Shown here in pieces: positions 43,482 to 52,265 of a stretch of DNA of 64,000 nt. Position 1 is the first letter of the stretch. Every line of letters begins with the position of its first letter. The notes under the pieces are model-generated. The model worked only from the letters and a program-made list of their open reading frames with translations. It ran no database searches and had not been told where the DNA came from. Made by a program: the position numbers and the translations under genes. The stretch covers positions 558,001 to 622,000 of the forward strand of contig NZ_CP041040.1 in assembly GCF_006385575.1 (NCBI RefSeq). Reading direction: 5' to 3'. Source of the stretch: Microbacterium foliorum (GTDB lineage: Bacteria > Actinomycetota > Actinomycetes > Actinomycetales > Microbacteriaceae).

Positions 43482-44806
43482 CGGCGTGCGAGCAGGGCGA
43501 TGCCGAGCTCGTCGACCTTCACGGGGAGCCCGGTCTCGAGCGAGCGGTTGCCCGCGATGCCGACCGCGATGGATCGGATGCCGTCGGTCCAGTCGGCGGG
43601 GCGCGCGAGCGGATCATCGCCCGGGCCTTCGAACACGTCGGACAGCAGCAGCGCGTCGCCGCCGCCGTGCCCGCCGTCGCCGCCCTCGATCGGCACCTCG
43701 TATGCGGCCTCCCAGTGGCGCTGCACGATCAGCCGTTCGCCCTCGGGGCGCAGTGCGGTGGCGCCGTCGCCTCCCGAGAGGCTGGGGTCGATGTGCGGGT
43801 GCAGTCCCTCACCGGCCAGCACGGCACCGCGTTCGACGACCTCGAGCTCGACCCGGCCGAGCGTGCCGTTGACCGCGACGCGGTAGCCCTCCCACGGCGA
43901 GTGCGCGTTGAGCGAGTACGACATCGTCGCGCCCGACGCGTAGTCGACCACGAGAGCGAGGTTGTCTTCGATCGTGATGCCCTCGCTGAACACGTCGAGG
44001 TCGCGCTGATACCCGTCATGCTGCTCGGCGTCGAGGTAGAGCGCGGTGAGGCGCTCGTCGGTGCGGAGGTCGAGTTCGAACAGGTCGCCGTCGTCGTGCG
44101 TGCCGCGCGCCGGTCGCTCGCCGAGGCCGCGGCTCGCGGCGTTGTCCGCCCCGTAGAAGCGCAGTCCGCCCGATGCGAAGACGCGGGTCGGCTGCGAGCG
44201 GATCCACCAGTTGACCAGATCGAAGTGGTGGCTCGACTTGTGCACGAGCAGTCCGCCCGAGTTCTTCTTCTCGCGGTGCCAGCGACGGAAGTAGTCGGCG
44301 CCGTGGTTCGTGTCGAGCATCCACGAGAAGTCCACCGAAGTGACCTGCCCGATCGTGCCGTCCTGGATCACCTGACGCAGCGCGCTGTTGCGGGGGGAGT
44401 AGCGGTAGTTGAACGTCAGCACGACCTGGCGGCCGGTGCGCTCGACGGCGTCTTCGATGCGGGCGGCGCTCGCCGCATCGATCGTCAGCGGCTTCTCGAC
44501 CACGACATCGGCACCGGCCTCGAGCGATCGGACGATCAGCTCGGCATGCAGGTCGTCGCGGGAGCAGATGATGACCCGGTCGACGCGCTCGTCACGGATG
44601 ACCTGCTCGAGCTCGTCGGGGGTCGCGAGGCGAGGTGCGGGGGCGCCTGCCTCGACGGCGCGTGCCGAGTGGTAGGCCGCGCGCACGGGATTCGGTTCGA
44701 TGATCGCGACCAGTTCGGCGCGATCCTGGTGGGCTCCGGTGATCGCCTCGACGTACATCTGTGCACGGACTCCGGCACCGGCGAGGGCATAACGCAGACG
44801 GGACAT
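43478..44806 (-). CDS. Gfo/Idh/MocA-family oxidoreductase
   Basis: The 442-residue protein has an N-terminal Rossmann fold (YALAGAGVRAQMYVEAI) and the EKPLT motif near residue 100, the nicotinamide-binding Lys of this family. A larger beta-sheet C-terminal domain includes LVHKSSHHFDLVNWW. It is longer than the usual 340-390 residues. The ATG at 44806 follows CGGAG. It heads the uronate operon and is under an AAACGTTT operator. The substrate is probably a sugar, uronate or lactone in the same pathway. It could be the first oxidation enzyme instead of the SDR. Confidence 0.8.
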   Translation of the reverse strand: MSRLRYALAGAGVRAQMYVEAITGAHQDRAELVAIIEPNPVRAAYHSARAVEAGAPAPRLATPDELEQVIRDERVDRVIICSRDDLHAELIVRSLEAGADVVVEKPLTIDAASAARIEDAVERTGRQVVLTFNYRYSPRNSALRQVIQDGTIGQVTSVDFSWMLDTNHGADYFRRWHREKKNSGGLLVHKSSHHFDLVNWWIRSQPTRVFASGGLRFYGADNAASRGLGERPARGTHDDGDLFELDLRTDERLTALYLDAEQHDGYQRDLDVFSEGITIEDNLALVVDYASGATMSYSLNAHSPWEGYRVAVNGTLGRVELEVVERGAVLAGEGLHPHIDPSLSGGDGATALRPEGERLIVQRHWEAAYEVPIEGGDGGHGGGDALLLSDVFEGPGDDPLARPADWTDGIRSIAVGIAGNRSLETGLPVKVDELGIALLARR

Positions 44807-44823
44807 CGATACTCCGAATCTCA

Positions 44824-44835
44824 GGAAACGTTTTC
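44824..44835. promoter_or_regulatory. LacI-type operator, AACGTT class (uronate operon)
   Basis: GGAAACGTTTTC contains the perfect palindrome AAACGTTT and lies 18 nt upstream of the first gene of the minus-strand operon. It is typical of LacI-family sites. Confidence 0.65.
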
Positions 44836-44898
44836 TCACCGTAACAGGAATCCCGCCTCTCCGGAAGCTCGTCTTCGTGGATCGGCCCATGTCGGACG

Positions 44899-44927
44899 TG
44901 GACAGGAACCGGTTTCCCGACTACGTT
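44899..44927 (+). promoter_or_regulatory. GH43 operon promoter with AACCGGTT operator
   Basis: A -35 box TGGACA (44899-44904) and a -10 box TACGTT (44922-44927) are 17 bp apart. The palindrome AACCGGTT (44907-44914, extended GGAACCGGTTTCC) lies inside the spacer. The -10 ends 7 nt before the ATG at 44935, suggesting a leaderless transcript under LacI-type repression. Confidence 0.6.
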
Positions 44928-44934
44928 GAGCAGG

Positions 44935-46443
44935 ATGAAACTCATCGACGACGTGAGCTCCTACCTCAACCCGATCATCGATGCCGATGTTCCCGACCCT
45001 GACGCCATCCGCGTCGGAGATCGCTTCTACCTCGTGGCATCGAGCTTTCACCGTGCCCCGGGTCTGCCGATCTTCGCATCGGACGATCTGGTGAGCTGGG
45101 AGCGCATCGGCTACGCGCTCGACGGCTCGGTGCCGGAGGAGTGGTTCACGCAGCCCCGGCACGGCGGGGGCGTGTGGGCGCCGTCGATCCGGCACCAGGA
45201 CGGACTCTTCCACGTCGTCTACCCCGACCCTGATCAGGGGGTGTTCGTGGTCACCGCGGCAGACCCTGCCGGGCCATGGTCAGAGCCGCACCTGTTGCTC
45301 CCGGGGCTCGGAATCATCGACCCATGCCCCCTGTGGGATGACGACGGCCGCACATATCTCGTGCACGGCTGGGCGCGCTCTCGGGCCGGACGCAAGAACA
45401 TCGTCACCGTGATCGCGGTCGATGCCGAGCTGAGGAACCCGATCGGTTCTGCTGTCGATGTCATCGACGGCGACCTGCTCGAGGGGTTCTCCACTCTCGA
45501 GGGGCCCAAGTTCTACAAGCGCGACGGGGAGTACTGGATCTTCGCCCCGGCTGGCGGAGTCGCCACCGGCTGGCAGACAGTGTTCCGTGCGCCGACGCCG
45601 TTCGGTCCGTACGATCACCGCATCACCCTCACGCAGGGGGAGACGCCGGTGAACGGCCCGCACCAGGGCGCGTGGGTCGACGACGGTCATGGTGGCGACT
45701 GGTTCCTGCACTTCCAAGACCGGGGGGTCTACGGCCGGGTGCTGCACCTGCAGCCGATGGCGTGGGGCGCCGACGGATGGCCGGTGATGGGTGAGGCGGT
45801 GAGCGGGGGCGACGCGCAGCCGGTGCTGCGGCATTCGACCCCGTTCGGCACGGCGCAGGGATCACGCACTCTCGTGCGATCCGACGATTTCGTCGACGGG
45901 CGGCCGAGCAGTCACTGGCAGTGGGAGGCGAGAGTCGATCGGCAGGCGGTGATCGGCGAGGGGCCGGGGCTGGGATTGCGCAGCAGCCCCGACGGCGGCA
46001 ACGTGCGCACTCTGCCACGGGTGCTCTCGCAGAACCTTTCGGGTCAGCCGTGCGTCGCTCACGTCGAGGTCTCGCTGCAGACCTCGGGCGCGGGGGAGCG
46101 CGCGGGGATCGCCGTGCTCGGCAGGGACTATGCCTGGGCGGGTGTCCGACGGGCGGATGCCGGCATCGAGGCCGTCGTCGCGGTGCGCACCCGTGACGAC
46201 CAGGCGGAGCGCGTGGTCACGACGATTCCGCTCGACGACGCTCGCATCCGGGTGGGCATCGCCGTGGATGCCGACGCCCGCGTGCGCTTCACGCTCGGCA
46301 CGACCCCGGTCGATCCACAGTTCACCGCAGTCGAGGGGCACTGGGTCGGCGCGTCGCTGTCGCTGTTCGCGGCGGCTCCGTTCGGCGCGCCCGAGGCGAT
46401 CGGACGCTTCGAGGACTTCACGATCGACGCGCAGGAAAGCTGA
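44935..46443 (+). CDS. Glycoside hydrolase family 43, xylosidase/arabinofuranosidase
   Basis: The 502-residue enzyme begins with NPIIDADVPDPDAIRVGDRFYLVAS, the start of the GH43 five-bladed propeller with its catalytic base Asp. Further blocks (GVWAPSIRHQDGLFHVVY, GPKFYKRDGEYWIFAPAGG, HQGAWVD) match the GH43_11/12 type. The last 200 residues form the beta-sandwich domain of these enzymes. No signal peptide is present, so it acts on imported arabino- or xylo-oligosaccharides. The ATG at 44935 is preferred over the TTG at 44926 because of the promoter spacing. It leads a four-gene operon. Confidence 0.85.
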   Translation: MKLIDDVSSYLNPIIDADVPDPDAIRVGDRFYLVASSFHRAPGLPIFASDDLVSWERIGYALDGSVPEEWFTQPRHGGGVWAPSIRHQDGLFHVVYPDPDQGVFVVTAADPAGPWSEPHLLLPGLGIIDPCPLWDDDGRTYLVHGWARSRAGRKNIVTVIAVDAELRNPIGSAVDVIDGDLLEGFSTLEGPKFYKRDGEYWIFAPAGGVATGWQTVFRAPTPFGPYDHRITLTQGETPVNGPHQGAWVDDGHGGDWFLHFQDRGVYGRVLHLQPMAWGADGWPVMGEAVSGGDAQPVLRHSTPFGTAQGSRTLVRSDDFVDGRPSSHWQWEARVDRQAVIGEGPGLGLRSSPDGGNVRTLPRVLSQNLSGQPCVAHVEVSLQTSGAGERAGIAVLGRDYAWAGVRRADAGIEAVVAVRTRDDQAERVVTTIPLDDARIRVGIAVDADARVRFTLGTTPVDPQFTAVEGHWVGASLSLFAAAPFGAPEAIGRFEDFTIDAQES

Positions 46444-46445
46444 CC

Positions 46446-47462
46446 ATGACCACCAGACGAGCACGCAGCGCCCCCACTCGCGAGACGACGATCAACGACA
46501 TCGCACGTGTGGCCGGGGTCTCGAAGGCGACCGTCTCGCGCGTCGCCAACGGCGTGAGCACCGTCAACGAGGAGATCGCACAGCGGGTCCGCGCGGTCAT
46601 CGACGAACTCGGATACACACCGAGCCAGACCGCCAGATCGTTGTCGCTCGGCTCGAGCCGCACGGTCGGGGTGCTGCTGCCCGACCTGGGAAACCCGATG
46701 TTCCACCAGGTGCTGCACGGCTTCAACCGCGCGGCGTCGAAGGACGGTTATCACGTGATCGTCACGGATGCCTTCGAAGATGCGGACGCCGAGGCCGAGC
46801 TCGCCAGGGACCTTCGCGACCGCACCGATGCCGTCGCGCTCTTCGCACCTCGGATGCCGAGGGAGAGTCTGTTGCAGCTGCTGCCGCGCGTGGCGCCGGT
46901 CGCCGTGTTCAACCGCACGACCGGCAAGAACGCCGGATCGGTGCTCATCGACTACCACGAGGGGATACTCCTGCTCGCGCGTCACCTGATGCAGCTCGGT
47001 CACCGCCGCATCGCCTTCCTCGCCGGCCCCGCCTACGCGCGGGCGAACTGGGAACGCGAGCGCGGACTCGAGGAGCTGCGGACTGCGGAGTCCGACGTCG
47101 AGATCATCGATGTGCCGTGCGGTCACTCCTTCGAAGACGGCTACGAGGTCTGGCCGGCGCTGCGAGCGACCGAAGCCACGGCAGTGATCGCATACAACGA
47201 CGTGGTGGCTCTCGGGCTCCTCGGCCGTCTCTCGGAAGAGGGGGTATCGGTGCCGGGGGAGATCTCGGTCGCCGGGTTCGATGACATCCCCTTCTCGCGC
47301 TTCTCCTCTCCGTCTCTCACCACGATGACCTCACGGTTGGCGGAGATCGGCGCGCGCATCTGGGAGGTGCTGCGCGCCGAGATGACCGAAGACCCGATCC
47401 GTGAGCCGATCATGTTCTCGCCCGAGCTGGCGGCGAGGGCCAGCACCAGGGAGATCGCGTGA
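46446..47462 (+). CDS. LacI-family regulator of the GH43/uronate locus
   Basis: The 338-residue regulator has the LacI HTH (TINDIARVAGVSKATVSRVANG) with the hinge helix near residue 60 and a periplasmic-binding-like sensor domain. The reader residues of the recognition helix are K-A-T-V-S-R, which differ from the other two LacI proteins of the window. GGAAAGC precedes the ATG, 2 nt after the GH43 stop, and it overlaps the DUF6807 gene by 4 nt. It probably binds one of the palindromes in the 44.8-44.9 kb promoter region. Confidence 0.85.
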   Translation: MTTRRARSAPTRETTINDIARVAGVSKATVSRVANGVSTVNEEIAQRVRAVIDELGYTPSQTARSLSLGSSRTVGVLLPDLGNPMFHQVLHGFNRAASKDGYHVIVTDAFEDADAEAELARDLRDRTDAVALFAPRMPRESLLQLLPRVAPVAVFNRTTGKNAGSVLIDYHEGILLLARHLMQLGHRRIAFLAGPAYARANWERERGLEELRTAESDVEIIDVPCGHSFEDGYEVWPALRATEATAVIAYNDVVALGLLGRLSEEGVSVPGEISVAGFDDIPFSRFSSPSLTTMTSRLAEIGARIWEVLRAEMTEDPIREPIMFSPELAARASTREIA

Positions 47463-48268
47463 GCGCCGATCTGCTCGTGACGCAGTCCGGCGGCATCCGC
47501 TATCACGACGGCATCGATGTCGACCCGCTGCTGTCTCCGCGCCCATATCTGACCGCCGCGACGACGGGCGGCGTCGCCGCGACCGCCGTCGGCCCCGATG
47601 ACCACCGGCATCACCTCGGCATGAGCGTGGCGATCCCCGACGTGAACGGCACGACGTTCTGGGGTGGACGCACCTTCGTGCGCGGCGAGGGCTCGCGGAT
47701 GCTCGCGAATCACGGCCGTCAGGTGGAGCGTTCGCGCGATGTCGGCCAGGGGAGCGTCACCCAGGAGCTGGTCTGGGTCGCCCCCGACGAGACTCCGTTG
47801 CTGGACGAGCGGCGAACCATCGTCGCTCGCGCTGGCAGTGATGGGATCGACGTGCTCTGGAGCACCGTGCTGACCGCGGCCCATGGTGCAGTCAGCGTCG
47901 GCAGCCCGCAGACCAACGGCCGCGACGGCGCCTTCTACGGCGGAATCTTCTGGCGGGCCTCGTTCCTCACCGGTCGGGTGCGCTGCGCGGACGGTGAGGG
48001 TGCGGATGCCGCGCACGGCTCGCTCTCGCCGTGGCTCGCCGTCGACGGCCCGGGCATCTCGCTCGTCGCGACCACCTCGAACAGCGACATGCCCTGGTTC
48101 GTCCGCGCGGACGGCTACGTCGGCTTCGGCCCCGGGGTCGCCGTGACCGGGCGCCGCACCCTGGCCGCCGGTGAAGACCTGCACCTCGACCTCCGCGTCG
48201 CTGTCCTCGAGCGCCCGCCTGTCGACCCGGCGGCCGTCGCGCGACGGCTGGATCGTCTGAGGCCATGA
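47459..48268 (+). CDS. DUF6807 (PmoA-like) protein
   Basis: The 269-residue protein carries the family block DDHRHHLGMSVAIPDVNGTTFWGG, with a His cluster followed by D-V-N-G, and a later GRDGAFYGGIFWR segment. The family is annotated as PmoA-like or DUF6807 and occurs beside Gfo/Idh oxidoreductases and glycosidases in polysaccharide loci. It has no signal peptide. The GTG start overlaps the LacI stop by 4 nt. The predicted fold is beta-rich, like sugar mutarotases; a carbohydrate-related enzymatic role is likely but not established. Confidence 0.7.
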   Translation: MSADLLVTQSGGIRYHDGIDVDPLLSPRPYLTAATTGGVAATAVGPDDHRHHLGMSVAIPDVNGTTFWGGRTFVRGEGSRMLANHGRQVERSRDVGQGSVTQELVWVAPDETPLLDERRTIVARAGSDGIDVLWSTVLTAAHGAVSVGSPQTNGRDGAFYGGIFWRASFLTGRVRCADGEGADAAHGSLSPWLAVDGPGISLVATTSNSDMPWFVRADGYVGFGPGVAVTGRRTLAAGEDLHLDLRVAVLERPPVDPAAVARRLDRLRP

Positions 48269-49560
48269 CCGGCGGACTGCAGCGGCTGCTCGAGCGGGCG
48301 CATGCCGCCGACATCGCCATCCACTCGTTGGCGGTCAGTGTCGACGGAGACGACCTCGTCCGAGCAGGAGTCTCGCCGTGGGGGCACGACGTGCCGCATC
48401 GGATGTACTCGGTGTCGAAGTCGGTCACGGCTATCGCGGTCCTGCTGCTCGCGGAGGAGGGGCGGCTGGGCCTCGCCGACCCGATCGCCGGCCACTTCCC
48501 GGAGATGGGGGCAGTGCATCCGTGGCTCGCCGCCACGCGCATCGACGACATGCTCGCGATGACCGGACCGCACAGTCGCACCACCTACGACGCCGATGGC
48601 GACGGATGGCTGGAATCGTACTTCCGGGTGCCGCCGACCCATCGCCCCGGCACGCTGTTCACCTACGACACCAGTGCGAGCTACGTGCTCAGCGCGCTGG
48701 TGGAACGGCTGTCGGGAATGCCGATGCTCGACTACCTGCGGCCCCGGCTGCTCGAGCCGTTGGGCGTGGGACGCACCATGACGTTCCTCACCGGGCCCGA
48801 AGGGATCAGCCACGGCGGATCGGGGCTGATCGCCGCGCCGGGCGACATGCTGCGAGTCGCGGAGGCGGTGAACGGCACGATCGGGGTGCTGCCGACATCC
48901 GTCCGAGACCGGCTGATCGAGCACCGCAGCAACCCGGCGACGCAGACCTGGGGCGCGGCCCTGCGCCACGGGTACGGACGGCAGATCTGGTTGCCCGGCG
49001 AAGGGGGCTGGCTGATGTTCGGTCTGGGGGGTCAGCTGGTGTACGGAGACCCGTCGCGGCGGCTCGCCGCGGTGGTCACCGCGGACACGACCACGCTGGC
49101 CAGCGGCGACCAGCGGCTCGTGGACCTCCTGGTGTCGGTGCTCGGATGCGAGTTCGGAGGCGACGTGATGCTGCGCCCGCCGACACCGCCGCACGACCCG
49201 GTGTCGGCGCGGCCTCTGCGCGGCGCCTGCACACTGGTCTCCGGCGAAGGAGCCCCGCCACGGCTCACCGTCGAGCTCGACTCCGACGGCGGCGAGCTCG
49301 ATGTCGCCGGGTACGCTCTGCGGTTCGACACCGCGCGCCCGACCGTGACCACGCTGCCGATCGGCGACGCGGTCGTCACCGCGGGCTGGTCAGCGCCGGG
49401 CGTGCTCGACCTGCGGGTGAGCGCGGCCGCCGCCGACATCGCATCGGTGCGGCTGCGCCTGGTCGTGACAGATGACGGCATCCTCACCGTCATGTCGCAG
49501 GGCTTCGGCCCCGCGATCGGATCCGAATGGACCTGGCGAGGCAGCTACCTGGCCCCCTGA
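48265..49560 (+). CDS. Serine hydrolase (class C beta-lactamase/esterase fold)
   Basis: The 431-residue protein has the SxxK catalytic motif at residues 49-52 (YSVSKSV), the Y-x-T block near 134 (FTYDTSASY) and a Gly-rich third motif near GYGRQIWLPGEGG. These are features of the DD-peptidase/esterase group. There is no signal peptide, so a cytoplasmic esterase is more likely than a beta-lactamase; removal of acetyl or methyl groups from imported pectin fragments would suit the operon. It overlaps DUF6807 by 4 nt and is the last gene of the GH43 operon. Confidence 0.75.
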   Translation: MTGGLQRLLERAHAADIAIHSLAVSVDGDDLVRAGVSPWGHDVPHRMYSVSKSVTAIAVLLLAEEGRLGLADPIAGHFPEMGAVHPWLAATRIDDMLAMTGPHSRTTYDADGDGWLESYFRVPPTHRPGTLFTYDTSASYVLSALVERLSGMPMLDYLRPRLLEPLGVGRTMTFLTGPEGISHGGSGLIAAPGDMLRVAEAVNGTIGVLPTSVRDRLIEHRSNPATQTWGAALRHGYGRQIWLPGEGGWLMFGLGGQLVYGDPSRRLAAVVTADTTTLASGDQRLVDLLVSVLGCEFGGDVMLRPPTPPHDPVSARPLRGACTLVSGEGAPPRLTVELDSDGGELDVAGYALRFDTARPTVTTLPIGDAVVTAGWSAPGVLDLRVSAAAADIASVRLRLVVTDDGILTVMSQGFGPAIGSEWTWRGSYLAP

Positions 49561-49611
49561 TGCCGTGAGGCTCGGTCCCTGCTGGGAGCGTGCCTCTCGA
49601 CGATCGGGCGC

Positions 49612-50550
49612 TCAGCCCTTGACCGAGCCGATCAGCGCACCCTTGACGAAGTAGCGCTGCACGAACGGGTAGACGATCAGCATCGGCAGGGTGGCGACGA
49701 AGATCACGGCCATCCGTATCGACTGCGCGGGCGGCACCACGTCGACCGCCGCACCGTCGGCATTCAGGCCGCTGGCCACGATCACGATCTGGCGGAGCAG
49801 CACCTGCATCGGCCACAGCTCGGAGCTGTTGATGTAGAGGATGGCGCTCTGGTAGGTGTTCCAGTAGTAGACGGCGTAGAACAGCCCGATGGTCGCGATC
49901 GAGGCCAGCGAGAGCGGCAGCACGATGCGCCAGAAGACGCCGAGCTCGCTGCAACCGTCGATTCGCGCGGCCTCCTCGAGGCTCTCCGGGATGCCCTGGA
50001 AGAAGCTGCGCATGATCACGAAGTTGAAGGCGTTGATCGCCACCGGGATGATCAGCGACCACAGCGAGTCGATCAGGCCGAGGTTCTTCACCACGATGAA
50101 GGTCGGAATCATGCCACCCGAGAACAGCATCGTGAACAGCACCAGGAAGTTGATCACCCGGCGGCCCTTCAGGTGCTTCTTCGACAGCGCATAGGCCATG
50201 AACGCCGTGAGGATCAGGCTGATGAATGTGCCGCCGATCGTGACGATGGCGGACACACCCAGGGCTCGGAAGATGGTCGGTGTCGAGAGGATGTAGCGGT
50301 ACGCGTCGAGACTGAAGGTCTCGGGCCAGAGGATGAACGGCCGAGTCGCCAGCTCGCCCGGCGTCGCCAGCGAACTGGCGAGCACGTTCACGAACGGCAG
50401 CAGGCACGCGAGAGCGAATGCTATGAGGATCACGGCGTTGACCACCATGAAGACGCGGCGGCCAGGCGTGACCGAGCGGCGCTTGCGTGCGGCTTCGCGC
50501 ACGCGGATCGGGACAGTGGCGTCGTCGACGCGGGGCAGGGTGCTGGTCAT
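49612..50550 (-). CDS. CUT1 sugar ABC transporter permease (LplC/YtcP-like)
   Basis: The 312-residue protein has six membrane helices and the permease EAA loop (ESLEEAARIDGCSELGVFWRIVLPLS), and ends FVQRYFVKGALIGSVKG, as in LplC/YtcP permeases for oligosaccharides. The ATG at 50550 overlaps the preceding small membrane protein gene by 4 nt. It pairs with the LplB-like permease at 54.4-55.4 kb. No ATPase gene lies in the operon. It is the last gene of the six-gene import operon. Confidence 0.9.
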   Translation of the reverse strand: MTSTLPRVDDATVPIRVREAARKRRSVTPGRRVFMVVNAVILIAFALACLLPFVNVLASSLATPGELATRPFILWPETFSLDAYRYILSTPTIFRALGVSAIVTIGGTFISLILTAFMAYALSKKHLKGRRVINFLVLFTMLFSGGMIPTFIVVKNLGLIDSLWSLIIPVAINAFNFVIMRSFFQGIPESLEEAARIDGCSELGVFWRIVLPLSLASIATIGLFYAVYYWNTYQSAILYINSSELWPMQVLLRQIVIVASGLNADGAAVDVVPPAQSIRMAVIFVATLPMLIVYPFVQRYFVKGALIGSVKG

Positions 50551-51008
50551 GACGAACTCCGGGGGGTTGCGGTGCGCACCGCGAACAGTGCGGCGGAGAC
50601 GAGGAAGAAGAAGGCGACCGGGTAGAGCACGAACTGCGTGCCGAACAGGCAGGCGAGTCCCGCGGCGAGGAAGAACAGGCCGGTCGCCCGGCGGCGCGGG
50701 CGCAGTCGGGCGAAGAAGAAGCCGATCGCGGTGCACAGCGCGACGATGATGAACGAGAACCCGAACCACGCGGCCATCGTGTTGAGCACGACATGCGCGT
50801 CGGCGTCGGCCAGGTCGAGGCCCGCAGCCCGGAGGGCGGGGACGATCGTCGATTCGAGGGTGGCGTCGTCGCTGCGGGTGATCACCAGGGCGAAGCCGCC
50901 CTGCAGCACGGCGCACGCGGCCATGCCGATGCCGGCGATGATGAGCTCGGCCCGGCGCCGGAACGGGGGAGCCGTGACATCGGCCTCGCGCACAGCCGTG
51001 GTGGTCAC
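50547..51008 (-). CDS. Four-helix membrane protein of unknown family
   Basis: The 153-residue protein has four hydrophobic helices (LIIAGIGMAACAVLQGGFAL; FGFSFIIVALCTAIGFFFA; LFFLAAGLACLFGTQFVL; YPVAFFFLVSAALFAV) joined by short basic loops. The GTG at 51008 follows GGAGGTGAC and forms a GTGA overlap with the GH28 stop; the stop overlaps the permease start by 4 nt. Such tight coupling on both sides suggests it works with the importer. I do not recognise the family and assign no function. Confidence 0.7.
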   Translation of the reverse strand: MTTTAVREADVTAPPFRRRAELIIAGIGMAACAVLQGGFALVITRSDDATLESTIVPALRAAGLDLADADAHVVLNTMAAWFGFSFIIVALCTAIGFFFARLRPRRRATGLFFLAAGLACLFGTQFVLYPVAFFFLVSAALFAVRTATPRSSS

Positions 51009-52264
51009 CTCGTCACCTCCACGGAGTCGTCGGCGACGAGGTCGGGCCCGATCACTCCGTCGAGACGGAGAGCCGAGATGCGGAGACCGGTCGTGAACTG
51101 GGCCTGGATCCCTGCAGCAGCCATCGCGGGGACGCCATCGGCCATCGCCGGGACAGCGGGTTCGGCATCCGGTGCGAACGAGATGCTCACGTGGTCGAGC
51201 GAGACATCGTCGAGCGGTGCTTCGGGCAAGCCGGAGATGAACGCGGCGCAGGACTGCACGTTGGTCGCGGTGATGTGCGACAGGTGGATGCCGCGGAACC
51301 GCGGCGTCCCCCCGTCGACCGGCTGCGGGGTGCGATCGGACACGATCGGCAGCTTGCCGTCGGGTCCGCAGAAGTAGAAGGGGTTGATGACGAGCGGGCA
51401 CATGACCCGGTCCATCACGATGTTGGACACGCGTATGTCGGCGACGGTGCCGCCGCGGCCGCGGCGCGACTTGATGCGGATGCCACGGTCGGTGCCCTGG
51501 AAGACGCAGTTCGAGATGACGACCCCGCGCACGCCGCCGGACATCTCGCTGCCGATCACGACGCCTCCGTGCCCGTGGATCATGGTGCAGTTCGTGATCG
51601 CGATGTTCTCGCACGGCACGCGACCGGGTGATCCCTCGCTGCCGGCCTTGATCGCGATGCAGTCGTCGCCGACGTCGATGTGGCAGTCGCTGATGCGCAC
51701 GTTCCTGCACGACTCGGGGTCGATGCCGTCGGTGTTGGGGGAGTCGGGCGGGTTGATGATGCGGATGCCGGTGATGCGCACGTCGTCGCTGAGCAGCGGA
51801 TGCACGGTCCAGGCGGGGGAGTCGCGCAGCGTCACACCGGAGATCTCGACCCGCGAGCATCCGTGCAGACCGATCAGCGTCGGACGCGGGTGCTCCAGGG
51901 CTCCGGCGCGGAACGCCGCCCACCACCATGCGCCACCGCCGTCGATCTCCCCACGGCCGGTGATCGCGATGTCGACAGCATCCGTGGCGTAGATGCACGG
52001 GGAATGGATGGTCGTCGCGGCGCCCTCCCAGCGAGCCGCGACAGGCGGGTAGAGGGCGGGATCGGCGACGAAGCGCAGCACGGCCCCCGCCTCGAGGTGA
52101 AGCTCCACGCGGGAACGCAGGCGCAGAGCACCGGTCTCGTGCACACCGGGGGTGACGCTCACACGTCCGCCGCCGGCATCGGCCGCCCGGTCGATGGCAT
52201 CCTGAAGCGCGCGCGTGGTGCGCTCGACAGTGCTCTCGATGCTCTGCACCTGCGTTCCGGTCAT
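51005..52264 (-). CDS. Glycoside hydrolase family 28 polygalacturonase, cytoplasmic
   Basis: The 419-residue right-handed beta-helix enzyme has the GH28 catalytic set: Asp179 in SPNTDGID, Asp200/Asp201 in GDDCIAIK, His232 in GHGG and the R-I-K triad (RGIRIKS). It hydrolyses alpha-1,4-galacturonan or rhamnogalacturonan oligomers. There is no signal peptide, so it should act on oligomers taken up by the ABC importer encoded around it. The ATG lies 1 nt after the stop of the binding-protein gene, and its stop overlaps the next gene by 4 nt. Confidence 0.9.
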   Translation of the reverse strand: MTGTQVQSIESTVERTTRALQDAIDRAADAGGGRVSVTPGVHETGALRLRSRVELHLEAGAVLRFVADPALYPPVAARWEGAATTIHSPCIYATDAVDIAITGRGEIDGGGAWWWAAFRAGALEHPRPTLIGLHGCSRVEISGVTLRDSPAWTVHPLLSDDVRITGIRIINPPDSPNTDGIDPESCRNVRISDCHIDVGDDCIAIKAGSEGSPGRVPCENIAITNCTMIHGHGGVVIGSEMSGGVRGVVISNCVFQGTDRGIRIKSRRGRGGTVADIRVSNIVMDRVMCPLVINPFYFCGPDGKLPIVSDRTPQPVDGGTPRFRGIHLSHITATNVQSCAAFISGLPEAPLDDVSLDHVSISFAPDAEPAVPAMADGVPAMAAAGIQAQFTTGLRISALRLDGVIGPDLVADDSVEVTR

Positions 52265-52265
52265 G

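Noticed and set aside
39088..44806. Weimberg-type pentose pathway (xylose or arabinose) instead of a uronate route
   Set aside because: The dehydratase is of the enolase superfamily rather than the IlvD/EDD type usual for pentonates, and GH28/YesL neighbours favour uronates. It remains the main alternative.
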